From Aplidium turbinatum (lineage: Eukaryota; Chordata; Ascidiacea; Aplousobranchia; Polyclinidae), in the NCBI GenBank assembly GCA_918807975.1, contig OU964930.1:14750372-14814371 (forward strand): a DNA stretch of 64,000 nucleotides. The letters run 5' to 3'. Below the pieces are notes generated by a model. The model was not told where the DNA came from and did no database searches. It saw nothing but the letters and a program-made list of their open reading frames with translations. A program made the translations under genes and the position numbers. Below are positions 36,059 to 48,807 of this stretch, piece after piece (position 1 is the stretch's first letter; each line of letters begins with the position of its first letter).

Positions 36059-38161
36059 CAGGGGCGGCGCCAGCCAAAAATGAGTGGGGTGGACAAACAT
36101 ATTTCGAGGTAATATACTACCGTAAAGTATGGTCGCTAAGATTACCGATTGCGATGTGACTCACTGCAGCTCGGTTGCGAAATTTATTGAAAAATAAACA
36201 AAGGGAATTTAAAGGAGGCAAAAGCTGGTTTTCCATTGAGCGCACTCTAAATTATGAACAAAATAATAGAATGGGACCAAACGCTCCCATACATTTCATC
36301 TGTGGTCCATAGAATTGCCCACTACGATCTTGATGTTAGCAAGCTTGTCGTTATTTTATGTCATGGAGCTGCTGCAATGATAGGCGGCCTCATAAAAAAT
36401 TATTGGGTTGTCCCTTAAACATAATTTTTAAAAACCTAGCTGTTACCCAATATTACCCATAGCCATAGGTTAAGAATCACTGCACTAAATTTTTATTTTG
36501 CGCTCACAGGTCAGTTTAAAAGCTTTCACCAATTTTTGAGGACCAGTGTTATCGACAATGTCTCGCTCACTGCTGATCTGCAGCAGATGTTCAAGTCTTT
36601 GTGATGACATGGCAGGCCGCAGATAATAGTTTATTGTCTTAACTTTGCTGTGGATACGTTCACAAGATGCCACAGTCATGGGCAAAGTAGCAACAGTACC
36701 AATAATTTGAAACAAATTGCTGTAGCCTACAAATGATTTAAGATCGTTTTGTCCACACAAATTCAAAAGTAAAGGCGAACACAACCACGCGGTCTTGGTC
36801 AATCCACTTTGGTGCTTTTCAAATTCTAGTTTCCACTTGTGACAATTAGCTGACCTCAAAAAAAGAAGATCCTATTGCTGCCCAACCTGATTTTCGTCGA
36901 AATTATAAAATTTGACTAAATATTCAACTTTAGGCAAATTTGATGGAGACATGTGCGTGAAATAAAATGCAGTTGCATTTGACATTAATTCACATGCTTG
37001 ATCCGAGTAACGTTTTTTAAGTTCATTTAGCATTCTGTCAAAGGATGAAGAAAAATCTCTTCTTAACTTTTCTGTAATGGATTCAGATTCACTCCAAAAA
37101 AGACTGTTGCAACCTATCAATATAATATCTTACCATCTCGGAAATGGCTTGGTGGGTAGCGGCATCGCTTAGCCAGCGTAGTGGTTTCACGGGTAATTTG
37201 ATTTCTATCCGCAAACAGCGATGAGTTGAAAACCAATTTGTTAATATCTTCCTCTGAACGCAGTGAGTCAAATGCTCTTGTCAAGTCGTTGATAGCAATA
37301 ACCCCAGTGGTGAGATCCATTTCTTCACTTTTTAAATAATCTGAAGCCTGTTTACTTAACGAAAAGCATTTATGAGGAATAAGACTAGCAGTAACAAATT
37401 CAGATTGCTTGATGCGGAACAACAAACCAGTAGCCACATCATTACCTTCGTTTGACATTTGTTGGAGCATTGACAGCAGTGCTGGATAGACGCTACATTA
37501 AAACCCCATCCAGATAATTTGAACGTGCAGACCATCTACTGTAGTAGCCTATCAGATAACGAGTGCAATGCAATTTTTTCAGACGTGATTCCCTCCTTTT
37601 TCAAATGCTCTTCATACAAAAAATCTCTCTTGGGAGAACAGTCCATAAAGTGGTAGATGTTACCAATTGTTTTAAAAATTGTTTTGACTGTCGCTACGTT
37701 TTTAACACTGCGCCCAAGCACAAGATTTAATTGGTGTGCAAAACAATGAAAATATACCGACAGTTTTTGGCACTCGCTGCAACTAGGTGTTGCTGTACAC
37801 TTTCATCCTTGCCTGAAATGTTGGTGGCCCCATCAAAACCTTTGCCTATTAGGTCTTATAAAGCTTGTGTCTCAGTTGTGATAAAAGCCATCACCTCAAA
37901 ATAGTAAAATTAGACTACAATCAATCAATACAACAGAGCGATAACAATTGAAGATTCTTCATTTCTTTGTATGTCAATGCTGCAAAAGTAATTTATACGT
38001 AAGAAGTTGAAATTAATTTATGACGCAGTCACTAGACCCCCCTAACCCCCTGCATACACCCCCCAAGTTTTCTCATCGGATCTCGACGAATTACAAAATT
38101 GACCCTAAATAGGAGTGGGGTGGACATGTCCACCCCAGTCCACCCCGTGGCGCCGCTACTG
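36059..38161 (-). mobile_element. hAT element with transposase remnants
   Basis: Ends CAGGGGCGGCGCCAGCC and GTGGCGCCGCTACTG. The flanks TATTGGAG and TAGTGGAG differ at one base, an 8-bp duplication. Minus frames between 36485 and 37721 read FQIIGTVATLPMTVASCERI and HSKVKTINYYLRPAMSSQRL (hAT dimerisation domain) with upstream fragments in other frames; several stops. Confidence 0.83.
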
Positions 38162-39112
38162 TAGTGGAGGTCCGCGAATAAACAAATTCACAAATAGTGG
38201 TCCGTGGCCCAAAAAAGTTTGGGAAACCCTGGACCACGCGTACCAATTTGCAATTAATAATACTTTCCAAAATGCTGTCAAAAATACTACGTGTTCATTC
38301 ATTCCAACAAGCCATTTTGTTAGTGCATTGTGATTAGAAGGCGAAAGTCGTCAACAAAATTACTCGTTGTAGCTTTTGAATTACAGGCATTTGTCTCTAT
38401 CAACGATCATTGATGTAAAATAACGTTGTTTTTGTGAATTAGGCAAAAGCGCTTTTTGCTTAACAGTTAAAATACAGTATGCAGGAATGTATGAGAGACA
38501 AGCGTAACAGGGTGACCCAAAAAAACGGGCCCGCGTACACTTTATGTCATATCTCCTTTATTTATTCACCGATTGCCCTTATCTTATAGGACATGGCAGA
38601 ATCAACGACCGTGAGTACACCAATACTCCAGTGGGAGCTGGGACGAAGAATACACTGTGTTAAATTTTACTACAAGACAAGCTCGTTTAAGAAAACTCAG
38701 CACAGTTTCATGCATCAGTTCGAATGTGAAAAGGCTCCATCCAAAAGCAAAATTCAGAACTGGGTGGACCACTTCGAGAAGTATGGGACCGTGGAGAACC
38801 TCAACGCTGCCAGTGAGAACCGTCCAGGCCACTCGGGACGTCCCTAGAAGCGGGTAGCCGAGCTGGTCGAAAGTGTGAGGGAGTCTCTCCAGCAGAGTCC
38901 GAAACGCTCTGTGCGTAAACAAAGTCAGTCTCTCGGTATGTCCCGTGAGACTTGCAGGAGAGTGCTGGTGAACGATATCAGGGCTTACCCATACAGAATA
39001 CAGACGATGCAGACCCTTACAGCCTCAGACAAGAAGCAGAGGAGCGCTATGGCAGTCAAGATGCTCGAGAAGATCGAGGAGACACCAGGTTTCCTTAACC
39101 TCCTTTGGACCT

Positions 39113-39357
39113 TGAAGTAAACTTAATTCACTTGTACAACAACCTTGCAAAGGCTTTAATAAAATAGAAAGCAACTACATCTGCAAATAAAAGGATACAT
39201 AAATAACTGCTTCCGAACGTACATAATGCTGCAACAACAGAACTGAATGAATGAACGAATGAAGAAAACGTAGAACCAAGGCGTGCAGAAAACAAGGCAA
39301 TAATTAACTGAGTAATAAGCTTGAGGGACAGAGCGCCGTGCTCAGAAACACACGACA
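39113..39357 (-). repeat. 3' LTR of the gypsy-type element
   Basis: 245 bp, same as the other LTR by eye. On the plus strand it starts TGAAGTAAACTTAATTCAC and ends CAGAAACACACGACA. Confidence 0.93.
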
Positions 39358-42300
39358 TTCTCCCCCTCTCAAAATTGCATTATATATAGCACAAACACGC
39401 AAAATATAGTTCATAAGCGTAACTTGGACAGCAGGCGTGATTTTACATGAAATCAAGCAGACTGCTAAAAATATGGCACTGCACCATAACGATCAACCGA
39501 ACGACGAATACGAGTAGATCTGCGTAAGTGTGTTGTATCAGTGGTGGGCGAAGACGATGACATAGAGTGATCAGTAGTTTCACGTTGTACAATGTCGCCA
39601 TCGTCACTACGCACACTTAAATTTACATCCGGTGATGTTGAAGTCACGTCATTATTTACAAATCCATTGGGTAGAGCAATAGCCTCACCATTCGCCACTG
39701 GAGGAGGCAAACGTGTTAAGTTTGCTTCGACTAGAACATCCTGGTCAACTGGTAAAACAGGTTCATCCGATTGTCCCAATGGTGCAATATCTTTGAGAGA
39801 GACCGTTGTTTCTCTGCCAGAAGGAAAACGAACACGAGCATAGTTAGGGGTGGCATGCATGAGCTCTACTTCGTCAACAACAGGATCATACTTTGATAAA
39901 CGAACATGACGCCGTAGAAACACTTTATTTGGTGCTGATAACCATGTCGGCATAGAAACTCCAAATGACGATCGACGTTTATACACAAATAACCTTTCGT
40001 GAGGCGTTTCATTTGTAGCGGTGCAAAGCAAAGAGCGGATAGAATGCAAAGCGTCGGATAGCATGCTTTCCCAGCGCGACATGTCAAGTTTACGAGACTT
40101 TAATGCTGATTTCACTGCAGACCAAATTATTCCATTATACCTTTCACATTGTCCGTTTCCAGGAGCATTATAGACAGACGTCCTACTGCATGCAACACCA
40201 TGACTATTAAGATACGATGATAGTTCTTTGGACATGAAAGCCGAGCCCCTATCGGAGTGTACATACGCTGGCATACCAAACAACGCAAACAATTGGTTTA
40301 AACAAGAAATAACAGTTCGGGCATCAGTACTTGCACAAGGAAACGCGAAAGGAAAACGAGAAAATTCGTCCACAACTGTTAACATGTATTTGTTCTTGGA
40401 CACAGACGGCATAGGGCCTTTGAAATCTAAACTCAGTCGCTCAAACGGCTGGGTAGCTTTAACAAGATGCGCATTAGGTGGTTTATAAAAGTTAGGTTTG
40501 ATTTCTGCACATACGCTGCAGTTTTGCACCGTTTTCCGAACGTCCTCGACAGAATAAGGTAGATTTTTAGTTCGAACAAAATGAAGCAAACGAGTTATAC
40601 CAGGATGGCATAAAGATACATGAATATCGTGTAGCACATTATTATGCATCGTAGCAATGTATGCTCTGGACAGTGCATCGGGAGCGGAGTTATATTTTCC
40701 AGAGCGGTAAACAATGTCAAAATTGAACTCACTTAGTTCCATGCGCCATCGTTGCACTTTATTGTTTTTAATTTTGTTATGATTTGTGCTTGAGTACATA
40801 AATGAAACTGACCTTTGATCCGTCACAACCGTGAAATGACGACCACTTAGGAAATGCTTCCATTTTCGTACTGCTTCGACGATCGCTAAAGCTTCCTTTT
40901 CTACGCTGGAATATCGAATTTCACTCTTGTTTAGCATCCTCGAAAACAAAGCTACAGGGCGTCCTTGCTGATTCAGCGTTGCTGATACTGCGTTGTCAGA
41001 TGCGTCGGTTTCAAGCACAAACGGGAGTTGTTCATTTACTGTCCCAAGAGTAGCAATGCTCAAATCTTTTTCAACGTGGAGAGAGCTTGTATTGCTTGCT
41101 TGTCAAGTGGAAAAGTTTTTGACAAAACCAAAGGTTTAATTTTTTCCGAGTACTGAGGGATCCACTGCGCATAGTAAGCAAACATGCCTACCACGCGCTG
41201 AAGTTCTTTAGCAGTGTTAGGAACAGGCATTTCAATAACTGGTTTTACTCTTTCAGGATCTGGTTCAACCACACCTTTCGAGATGCGATATCCTAACAAT
41301 GTTATTGTTTCTACGCAAAAACTACATTTGTCTTCATTAAACGTTAGATTACAGTCTTTTGCAGCACCCAGGAAAACTTGAAGATTTTTATCGTGCTTCT
41401 CGCGCGTCTCACCACACACCGTAACGTCATCAAGATAGGCAAATGTTCCTTTGCAAGCATATTTCGAAATGATTCCATTGATAACTCGTTGAAAACAAGG
41501 CACTGCATTCTTAAGGCCAAACGGAATCCTTTTAAAGTGATACAGCTGTCCGTTGGCTTCAAAGGCGGTGTACTCTTGTTCTTCAGGCAGCAAGGGAACT
41601 TGGTGATAAGCGTTGCGTAGATCCAGAGTAGAAAACCATTTGTACTGAGAAACATTGTCTATAATGCTTTGCATGTTCGGAATCGGGTAGGTATCGAGCA
41701 AAGTAAATTTGTTTACTGTTTGACTGTAGTCCACGCACATGCGTTTTTTATGGTTTTCATTTTTTACAATCACCAATTGAGCACGCCATGGTGAGGTGCT
41801 TGGTTCAATAACATCATCACGCAAGAGTTGAGCGACTTGATTCTTTATAAAACTTTGATCAGCTTTAGAATATTGACGTGATTTGGAAGCGATTGGGCAA
41901 CAGTCTCCTGTCATATGCTCAAATAAACGTACTGGCATTGGGCTCCTCAAAGGTTTTAAGGCCCCAAGGTTCAAAGGTTGTTCAGATCCTCCAAAGTTAA
42001 AATTTACGCATTTATGTTGTTGTAAAAACTCACGTCCAAGAATTACGTCCCAGAGTAGTCCGTCCATGACACTGAATTTCACATCAGCATAATCGCGATC
42101 CAGGAGTTGTAGAGTTGCAAAGCAGGAGCCTCGAGTTTTCACTGATGAGCCTTTTACAGCTAAATCCACATGCTGCTCGTCACTATAGCTTACTTTCAAG
42201 TTAGCGCGATGACTAAATTCATGGCTTATGTGGTTGTTTTGGGCGCCCGTGTCAATAAGGCATTTAGCTAGTTTTCCATTGATCTCAATGGATACGTTTA

Positions 42301-43165
42301 CGTTTTGATCTGATTTAGACAGCGATGTGAGAGCTGACAAGCTTGTTGATTGACATGCAGCGGTTGCGTTACTGCTGGTCGAACGGCACACATTAGCGAA
42401 GTGGCCTTTTTTGTTACATTTGTAGCAAATCTGTTCTTTGGCAGGACATTTGTCTCTGGGATGAAGTCTTCTGCCACAAAAAAAGCATTTTTTCTGCTCA
42501 ATTGCAAGGCAGTCGCTTTTGCGAGGTGGCGTTTTGTTGCTGGATTGGGAATCCCAAGAACGTGACTCGCACACAGCTAGAGGATCATTCAAAGCTTCGC
42601 CGCCAGGGGGCATAACGTACGCTTCGGCATTACGTTGGGCATCATAAACCGACCGAGCTTTTTCAAAGACTCTTTGTAGTTCCAAGACATTGTCTTCAAG
42701 AAGTCTTTGTCGGATGTAACTTGAAGTAATTCCCGCAATAAAGGCGTCCCGAATGGCTGCTTCTTTGTTTTGAGCTGCAGAAACTGCACTAAAGTTGCAG
42801 TCAGCACTGAGCTGTTTTAGTCTTTGAAGAAAACTTTCCAGGGGTTCGTCCACACTTTTTGCCTGCATGTGTTAAGTCGGTGTCGCGCAAAAATTTCGTT
42901 GATCGGTTTATTGTAGAGGATGTCCAACTGAGCAATGGCGTTATCGTAAGTGTCACTTTCACTGATGTGCGCATACACATGTGACTCTAGTAAATTTACT
43001 AGGATGTCGAGCTTCGCTTGCGCATCTGCACCCTCAATCCTTGCTATGTAGTTTCGAAACGTCCGCTTCCAATGTTGCCACTTTCTTGAGGCTTCCGGGG
43101 AGTTTGTGTCGACCCCAAACACTTGGGGTTGCATGAACTTATGCATAGCTACTATTTTATTAAAT

Positions 43166-43410
43166 TGAAGTAAACTTAATTCACTTGTACAACAACCTTG
43201 CAAAGGCTTTAATAAAATAGAAAGCAACTACATCTGCAAATAAAAGGATACATAAATAACTGCTTCCGAACGTACATAATGCTGCAACAACAGAACTGAA
43301 TGAATGAACGAATGAAGAAAACGTAGAACCAAGGCGTGCAGAAAACAAGGCAATAATTAACTGAGTAATAAGCTTGAGGGACAGAGCGCCGTGCTCAGAA
43401 ACACACGACA
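43166..43410 (-). repeat. 5' LTR of the gypsy-type element
   Basis: 245 bp, matching the copy at 39113. It is followed by GACCT, the target duplication, then by the resumed mariner sequence. Confidence 0.93.
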
Positions 43411-44482
43411 GACCTCAGATGAAGCCCGCTTCCATCTTGACGGAAAGGCGAAATCCAAGACAAATGTCTTCTGGGGGTCCTCCAGTCCAAACCCACTGAA
43501 GTAGCCACCAAGCCTCTGCACTTTCCTAAGTGCACGGTGTGGGCTGCAATCTCGGCCAGAGGCATCATCGGACCAATCTTCATCGAAGAATCTGGCGCAG
43601 CAGTGACAGTCACCAAGGAGCGGTATGTGGAGGTCCTCAAAACCTTCAAGAGTGAGCTCCAGACCCTCTACCCTTCGCTCATGAGCAAGTTCTGGTTCCA
43701 GCAAGACAGCGCAAGTTTTCACACCTCAAACCTGTTCCGAGATTGGCTGAAAGAGAACTGCGGAGGCCGAGTGATCAGTCTCAAGACTGATTTTGAGTGG
43801 GCACCCCATAGCCCGGATCTAAGCCCCCCAGATTTTGTCCTTTGGGGCTATCTTAAGGACAGAGTGTACGCAGGAAAACCCAGAACCATCACGGAACTCA
43901 AGGAAGCCATCAGGGAGGACATGAGAGCCATTCCCAAGTCAGTCTGTAAGAACGTCATGGACAACTTCGTGCTGCGCCTCAAGAAATGCACGGAGGTAAA
44001 TGGAGGCCATCTAGAACACATGCTGTAGAACGAAGAAAAAAAGGCCAAAGACCCTAGTGTTTTGATGTGATGTTTTGAACATAATAAACTAGTTATAAGC
44101 AAAGTTTCATTTCATTCGGACGAAACACTAAGAAACGGGGCCTAATTAAAGTTGGGGCCCGTTTTTTTTGGGTCACCCTGTATAAGTTAATTGTCAACAT
44201 AGTTTCTACAACGTCTAATAGCGTTGTAAATGAAAAAATATTTAGCAATACGAGATAAAACATTAACGCTTTCATTTGAAAATTGGGCTTTTGATGAAAG
44301 ACAATCGGTAACTTAAAAACAAAATTAAAACAAGCACTTGTCGTTAGTTGAGTTCTCCGCTGGAATGTTTCGCATAGCGGAAAGTCTTTGCTTTTCGATC
44401 TTCGGCTTGAAGTTGACTATTCCTGTTTAGTTGAATTTTCTTGTTCTTTTCTTCTTTCTTTCAAGAGAACACTCGGGTCACC

Positions 44483-45204
44483 AATGCAGGGGTTCTACGT
44501 TTTTATTTGCATTATAAGTTTATTCCCCTGATAACAGCAGATACGCTGCTGGCGTAACAAAGCTTCGATGGCACAGAGGTAACGCAATGAGTCTCAAGGA
44601 ATTTCTTTTATTCGTGAGTTCGAATTGCAGAATTTAGAACACCAACATAGAACACCAACCAGCGCTTTTCAGAATGAATAGAGTTTTTAAATTTGGAAAT
44701 AAGAATTATTGTTAAGCTTACATTATTATTTTTTTATGTGTAAAACTTGTTTGTGCGGAGGTATATAAAGCACTTTCGACATAAAAGAAAAAGCAAGCAA
44801 CTGCGTAATTCAAAATTGGCAAATTCCAACAATATGTTTGCGATTGTCGAACAGCAAAAAGGTGAAATCATGTTAAGATCTCGTCATGGAGGTGAATTGC
44901 GGAGATATCGAATAGTTGTTATTTCATAGCAACTTGAAACTGAAGCTATTTCTTTAAAAGTGATTGTTGATGAAATCACACGAATTTACGTCATGATGCA
45001 ACGTTTTGCTAAAACGGAGAAAATTGAGCCATCAATCGCTATAGAACAGAATCCTGGTAAAAACTGCGGTTGGGTCATTGCGTAGAAAACGATCCATCAA
45101 CCACTTTTGCTCAAAACAAGTGAGCTTCCCAAGAAACGCAAGTATTATGGGAGAATTCTATTTTGTAGAAAGTTAAAAACAATAGAAATTCATCACGGGT
45201 CCCT
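44483..45204 (+). repeat. hAT internal segment, copy B (uninterrupted)
   Basis: Nearly identical to copy A at 28316-30593 but without its two insertions. It continues into the rest of the transposase (MQGKEINALH onward), so this copy is in the original context. Confidence 0.85.
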
Positions 45205-45268
45205 ACACATCATAGGCTTGAAGCACAATTATGTCGTATTACTGAATCTGTCAACTTTGTCAACCTGG

Positions 45269-45836
45269 CTTTGCAAGGAAAAGAAATAAACGCTCTTCAC
45301 TCCCATGAAAAGTTGACAACTTTTAATACGAAAATAGTGCTGTGGGGTTCCAAATTGGAAAAGAAAAACTTTGTCCCTTTTCCAGAGCTTAATCAATTTT
45401 TGGATGATAACGAACTTGAAGCAAATGATGATATTATTGAAGTGATGAAACAGCACGTGTCCCTTATCAGTAAAGAAATCTCAAATTATTTTCCAAATTT
45501 AGCCTACAGGAATTTGACAAATTGCACCTTTTCATTTAACACCCCATTTGCACTCAAGTTGGACGATTTACCTTCAGAATCGAATGAAGTTCAAGAGGGG
45601 TTTATTGATATGATTAACGATGATGGCGCAAAACTTCTTCACGGAGAAATGCGCTGCAGTGATTTTTAGATAGAAATGGGACACTGGGACAGTCTTATCC
45701 AAATCTTTCCAAAATGGCTCTAAAAGTGCTCGTTCCTTTTGTAATCACCTATGAGTGTGAGACAGCCTTTTCCACTCTACTCAATATGAAAAACAAATAC
45801 AGAAACGGATTGGATGTAGTACACGACATGAGAGAT
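45269..45836 (+). pseudogene. hAT (ZBED5/SCAND3-like) transposase C-terminal half
   Basis: One frame (45271-45669) reads MQGKEINALHSHEKLTTFNT, KIVLWGSKLEKKNFVPFPEL and LISKEISNYFPNL, matching the family's DUF4371-like/hAT region. After a stop, a second frame gives VLVPFVITYECETAFSTLLN and KNKYRNGLDVVHDMR, the dimerisation domain. It is cut by the hAT at 45840 and resumes at 48871 (SKTKPKIDDLIAAKQ-like). Confidence 0.8.
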
Positions 45837-46498
45837 GAGCAGTGGCGCCGGCAGGAGGGGGGGCAGGCGGGGCAGCTGCCCCCCAATGTTTTGGGCATCA
45901 TCTTTTTAATTCTTTTTTTTTTATTAAAACATATTAATATTAATATTTTTAATATTTGGATCCCAACCTCAAGTAATTCAACTCAAGTTGCAAGGGGGGG
46001 GGGGGGGGGGGGGGGGGGTAAAAGCTCTCTCTTTAAAAAAAAGTATAGATAACCTTGATGACTAAATTGTACAGTAGATAAAAAGATTTTCTACAGAAGC
46101 AAAGATATAGACTTTTTAAAGTTTTAACTAACGTCACATTGATGTAGAAAAATAACAACCTGTTAAATTATTGATATCTCACACTCCCATGACATCTTCC
46201 GCGCGCATTTTGGCATTGGTTGCTTGCAGTGATTCTTTCACTTAAACAAAACGTTTTGTTTCAGCAGTTTTGAGTTGTTCGATTCTTAAGTTGTAAAGGA
46301 GACTCAATTTCTCCAATATTTATCATTTATGTTTCTTCTTTAATCTCAGCAGAGTATAAAACTTGTAAAAGTTTTTCATCCATACGACGTCATGAATGAA
46401 ATTATATCTCAAATCGGCGTAATGACGTGACATCATCTAAACATTTTACCGAAAAATAAATTAACAAATTCGATCGTCAAAAGTGGTTTGGTGGTAAA

Positions 46499-46676
46499 TA
46501 TTACGTAATGAAAAAAATGTGATAAGGTTGGAAGACATGACGTCATGTATTTTCAATACAAATTGAAGTTTAAAATTTATTCTTTTGTTCATAGTCGTAA
46601 TCCACCTTCAAAGCGGTACTACAAAGAACAATTTTCGATAAGGGGGGCATCAAGAATAAGTTGACATGACTTTTAA
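46499..46676 (+). repeat. direct repeat, left copy
   Basis: GGTTGGAAGACATGACGTCA, TTCTTTTGTTCATAGTCGTA and CAAAGCGGTACTACAAAGAA are shared with 47490-47664, roughly 90% by eye. Confidence 0.7.
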
Positions 46677-47307
46677 CCCTTAGAAGGTTGGGCTCCTGGA
46701 GTCTTGCTCAGTTTGGGGGGGGGACTGTCGATTCTTCTTATGCTTTAGGAGTGATAGGCCTATCTCTGTTATTTTGGCACGGTTTTAAAATTTGCGATTC
46801 ACTTTGTAAAAGTATTCACTCTGAGCATATCCGAAAATTAAAACTATGTGGATTTTAGAACTGCTCATAGACGTTGAAATGTTGAGGTCACTTATGAGTG
46901 TAATTTGTAGCGTGAGTTTACACATTATTTTTTGGTAGAGTAGGCTAATGAATAACGTGCATTGTAATGTTGTGATTAATTTTTTTTACATTATTTTACA
47001 TACAGCCAATGCCCTTCACGCTGTGAAACAGTTAGGATTAACGAGACATGGGCCAAATTAATTTCATCCAGCTGGTGGAAAAATGTTTCACAATAAAATA
47101 TGAAATATTTCAGAGGATGTGCTGAGAAATGCCTTACATCTTTCAATTTATAACCTTTATTCGCTCAAAATTTCAGCTCAATAGAGGTGAATAAAAATTA
47201 GGAAAAGTCAAGAAATCTCGTAGGCACAGCCTCAGTGGTTTTAGAGATACAACTGTTGATACAAAAAAGTTGAATTGACAGCCCCCCCCCCCCCAACCTT
47301 CAAAGGG
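46677..47307. repeat. MITE with CCCTTNGAAGGTTGGG ends
   Basis: CCCTTAGAAGGTTGGGCTCC at the left and CCCCAACCTTCAAAGGG at the right are inverted. The element follows directly on the left copy of the direct repeat. The target duplication is not clear. Confidence 0.55.
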
Positions 47308-47489
47308 TTTGCATTGAGTCAACAGATCTATGCCTTAAAGTTTACGTCAGCTCCGGAGATCAGTAAAATATAAGGTTGTCATCTTCGGTGCAACAAGACC
47401 ATTGATTGATTGGTTTAGTGAGGATTCGTAGTCCCATTGCTTTCATTTTGAGTGATCATACTGATTTTCAATTTATTCCTACAAGACGT

Positions 47490-47664
47490 TACGTAATGAA
47501 AAAATATATAACTAAGGTTGGAAGACATTACGTCATATCTTTTCAATTCAAAATGAAGTTTAAAATTTATTCTTTTGTTCATAGTCGTAATCCTCCTTCA
47601 AAGCGGTATTACAAAGAACAATTTTCGATAAGGGGGCATCAAGAATATGTCGACATGACTTTTA
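47490..47664 (+). repeat. direct repeat, right copy
   Basis: Near copy of 46499-46676. The words TTACGTCAGCTCCGGAGAT and GTAAAATATAAGGTT also occur twice (47341 and 47668). Confidence 0.7.
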
Positions 47665-47830
47665 AGGTTTACGTCAGCTCCGGAGATAAGTAAAATATAA
47701 GGTTCTTATTATCGTGATTGTAAGCCGCGGGAAATTTTTTCTCTAAAAAACAGATTCCCGGGAAGGTAAACATTTTTTCCAGCCCTGGTAGAAAACAAGA
47801 GAAATTAAATAATATACCACTGTCTTGCAC

Positions 47831-48807
47831 CAGTGGCGTAGCCAAGGAAAGGGGGATCGGGGGTTTCAACCTTTCAAATTGAATTTACGGATGTTAACAC
47901 ATTGTTACAAGAAAAGCTTTAGCCTATGATGTAATTTCTCGTCAAACTGTGCAAGGATGCAAGCCATCTGCAACTGCTGAGATCGCTTGTTCGATCTAGA
48001 TTAACATCTAAACAGCTATTCGTTATACAAAACTTGAATATATCAGAAATAGCCTAAAGTAACTTCATTGTCTCAAAGCTTTTTGTTTGACACTCATCAA
48101 GATGTATGACCTCTATGACATGTTTCTCGGCAGCCGATTTGTAGCAAGAATTGACAGCGATAGACACCGTGTTTCGCCCATGAGGCTGGGCTCGTCAGTA
48201 TCGCACCACTAATTCTGCCACAAAGGTATTCGACCACCGCTTTACCAGTCAGTTTAACTCTTATAACCTCTATGACGTTACATTTTCTAAACTTTGGGTT
48301 GACTTCAGAGCATAAAAGTTAGTGACTTACCGGAATAAGATCGTTTTTTGAATCAACCAAGGAGAAAATTGATAAATAATAAAACTGTAATAATCTCGCA
48401 AAAAAAAGCAATCAACCTATGTCTCTAAAACAAAGTTTGCCTACTTTTAAACGAAACTGCATTAAAAGAGCGAGTTTTGCCAATACCAAACATTCAAATA
48501 TCTCAGTCTGGAATTAGCAACAAGAAAACATAGAGACTTAGCTTTACTTCCGAAAAATGCCGAAGAAAACGTGATCTTATCCTTTTGCTATGCCACCGAA
48601 CAGCACCATTTTACAGAAATATTTATACCCACAATTTTGTTGAAAATGCTCTCAGAATGCACCAAACTGAAAGTAATTTTTCAAAATTTTCTGGGGGAGG
48701 CCCCCCAGACCCCCCGCCGCTATGTGTCGCCTTCGGCGAGCACGCCATCTGGCTTCGCCCGCCGGCTGTCAACACCCCCCTTTTCAAAATTTTTGACTAC
48801 GCTACTG
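47831..48807. mobile_element. hAT MITE-D, copy with CG-rich hairpins
   Basis: Ends CAGTGGCGTAGCCAAGG and TTTGACTACGCTACTG. Target duplication TCTTGCAC (47823-47830 and 48808-48815). Near the right end it has CGCCTTCGGCG and GGCTTCGCCCGCCGG, short GC-rich hairpins shared with the copy at 56363. Frames of 90-97 codons here are translated repeat. Confidence 0.87.
48120..48265 (-). repeat. short insertion with 11-bp duplication, SINE-like
   Basis: ACCTCTATGAC at 48109-48119 and 48266-48276 bounds an insert of about 146 bp that the sister element at 56.4 kb lacks. On the minus strand GGTAAAGCGGTGGTCGAATA is weakly tRNA-like. SINE is the best guess. Confidence 0.5.

Larger units (their letters stand above)
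34256..38231 (+). mobile_element. hAT element (ZBED-like), interrupted
   Basis: Left end CAGGGTTTCCTAAACTGTGG, right end AAGTTTGGGAAACCCTG, an inverted pair. Flanking 8-mers (GTTTAACC and GACCACGC) do not match, so the two ends may be from different copies or the flank changed. Plus-strand coding remains: ADLSEREEEELAELSSDQ near 35.02 kb and MCETAFSALINMKTKYKSTL after 35.85 kb, which belong together around the LINE insertion at 35196-35853. Confidence 0.7.
39113..43410 (-). mobile_element. Ty3/gypsy-type LTR retrotransposon (fossil, recent)
   Basis: Two 245-bp LTRs (39113-39357 and 43166-43410) look identical by eye and have TG...CA edges on the plus strand. GACCT flanks both sides, a 5-bp target duplication. 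A purine-rich tract lies just inside the left LTR. On the minus strand, parts in order are a gag-like region with CCHC knuckles (near 42.4 kb), aspartic protease (LIDTGAQNNH, near 42.25 kb), reverse transcriptase (AYLDDVTVCG, near 41.43 kb), RNase H (near 41 kb) and integrase (about 39.9-40.6 kb). It looks nearly whole, with perhaps a couple of breaks. Matching LTRs imply a young insertion. Confidence 0.92.
38507..44181 (+). mobile_element. Tc1/mariner-superfamily element split by an LTR retrotransposon
   Basis: Ends ACAGGGTGACCCAAAAAAAC and TTTTTTTTGGGTCACCCTGT, with TA within a base of each end. Without the insert it is about 1.37 kb. The transposase starts at 38593; its N-terminal helix-turn-helix has IQNWVDHFEKYGTVENLN, with a stop after GHSGRP (38845-38847). 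The C-terminal part reads CTVWAAISARGIIGPIF, FQQDSASFHT and WAPHSPDLSPPDFVLWGYL, ending at 44028. The last Asp of the DDE/D set can be seen in HSPDLSPPDF. A further frame change lies near 43490-43530, so it is dead. Confidence 0.85.
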
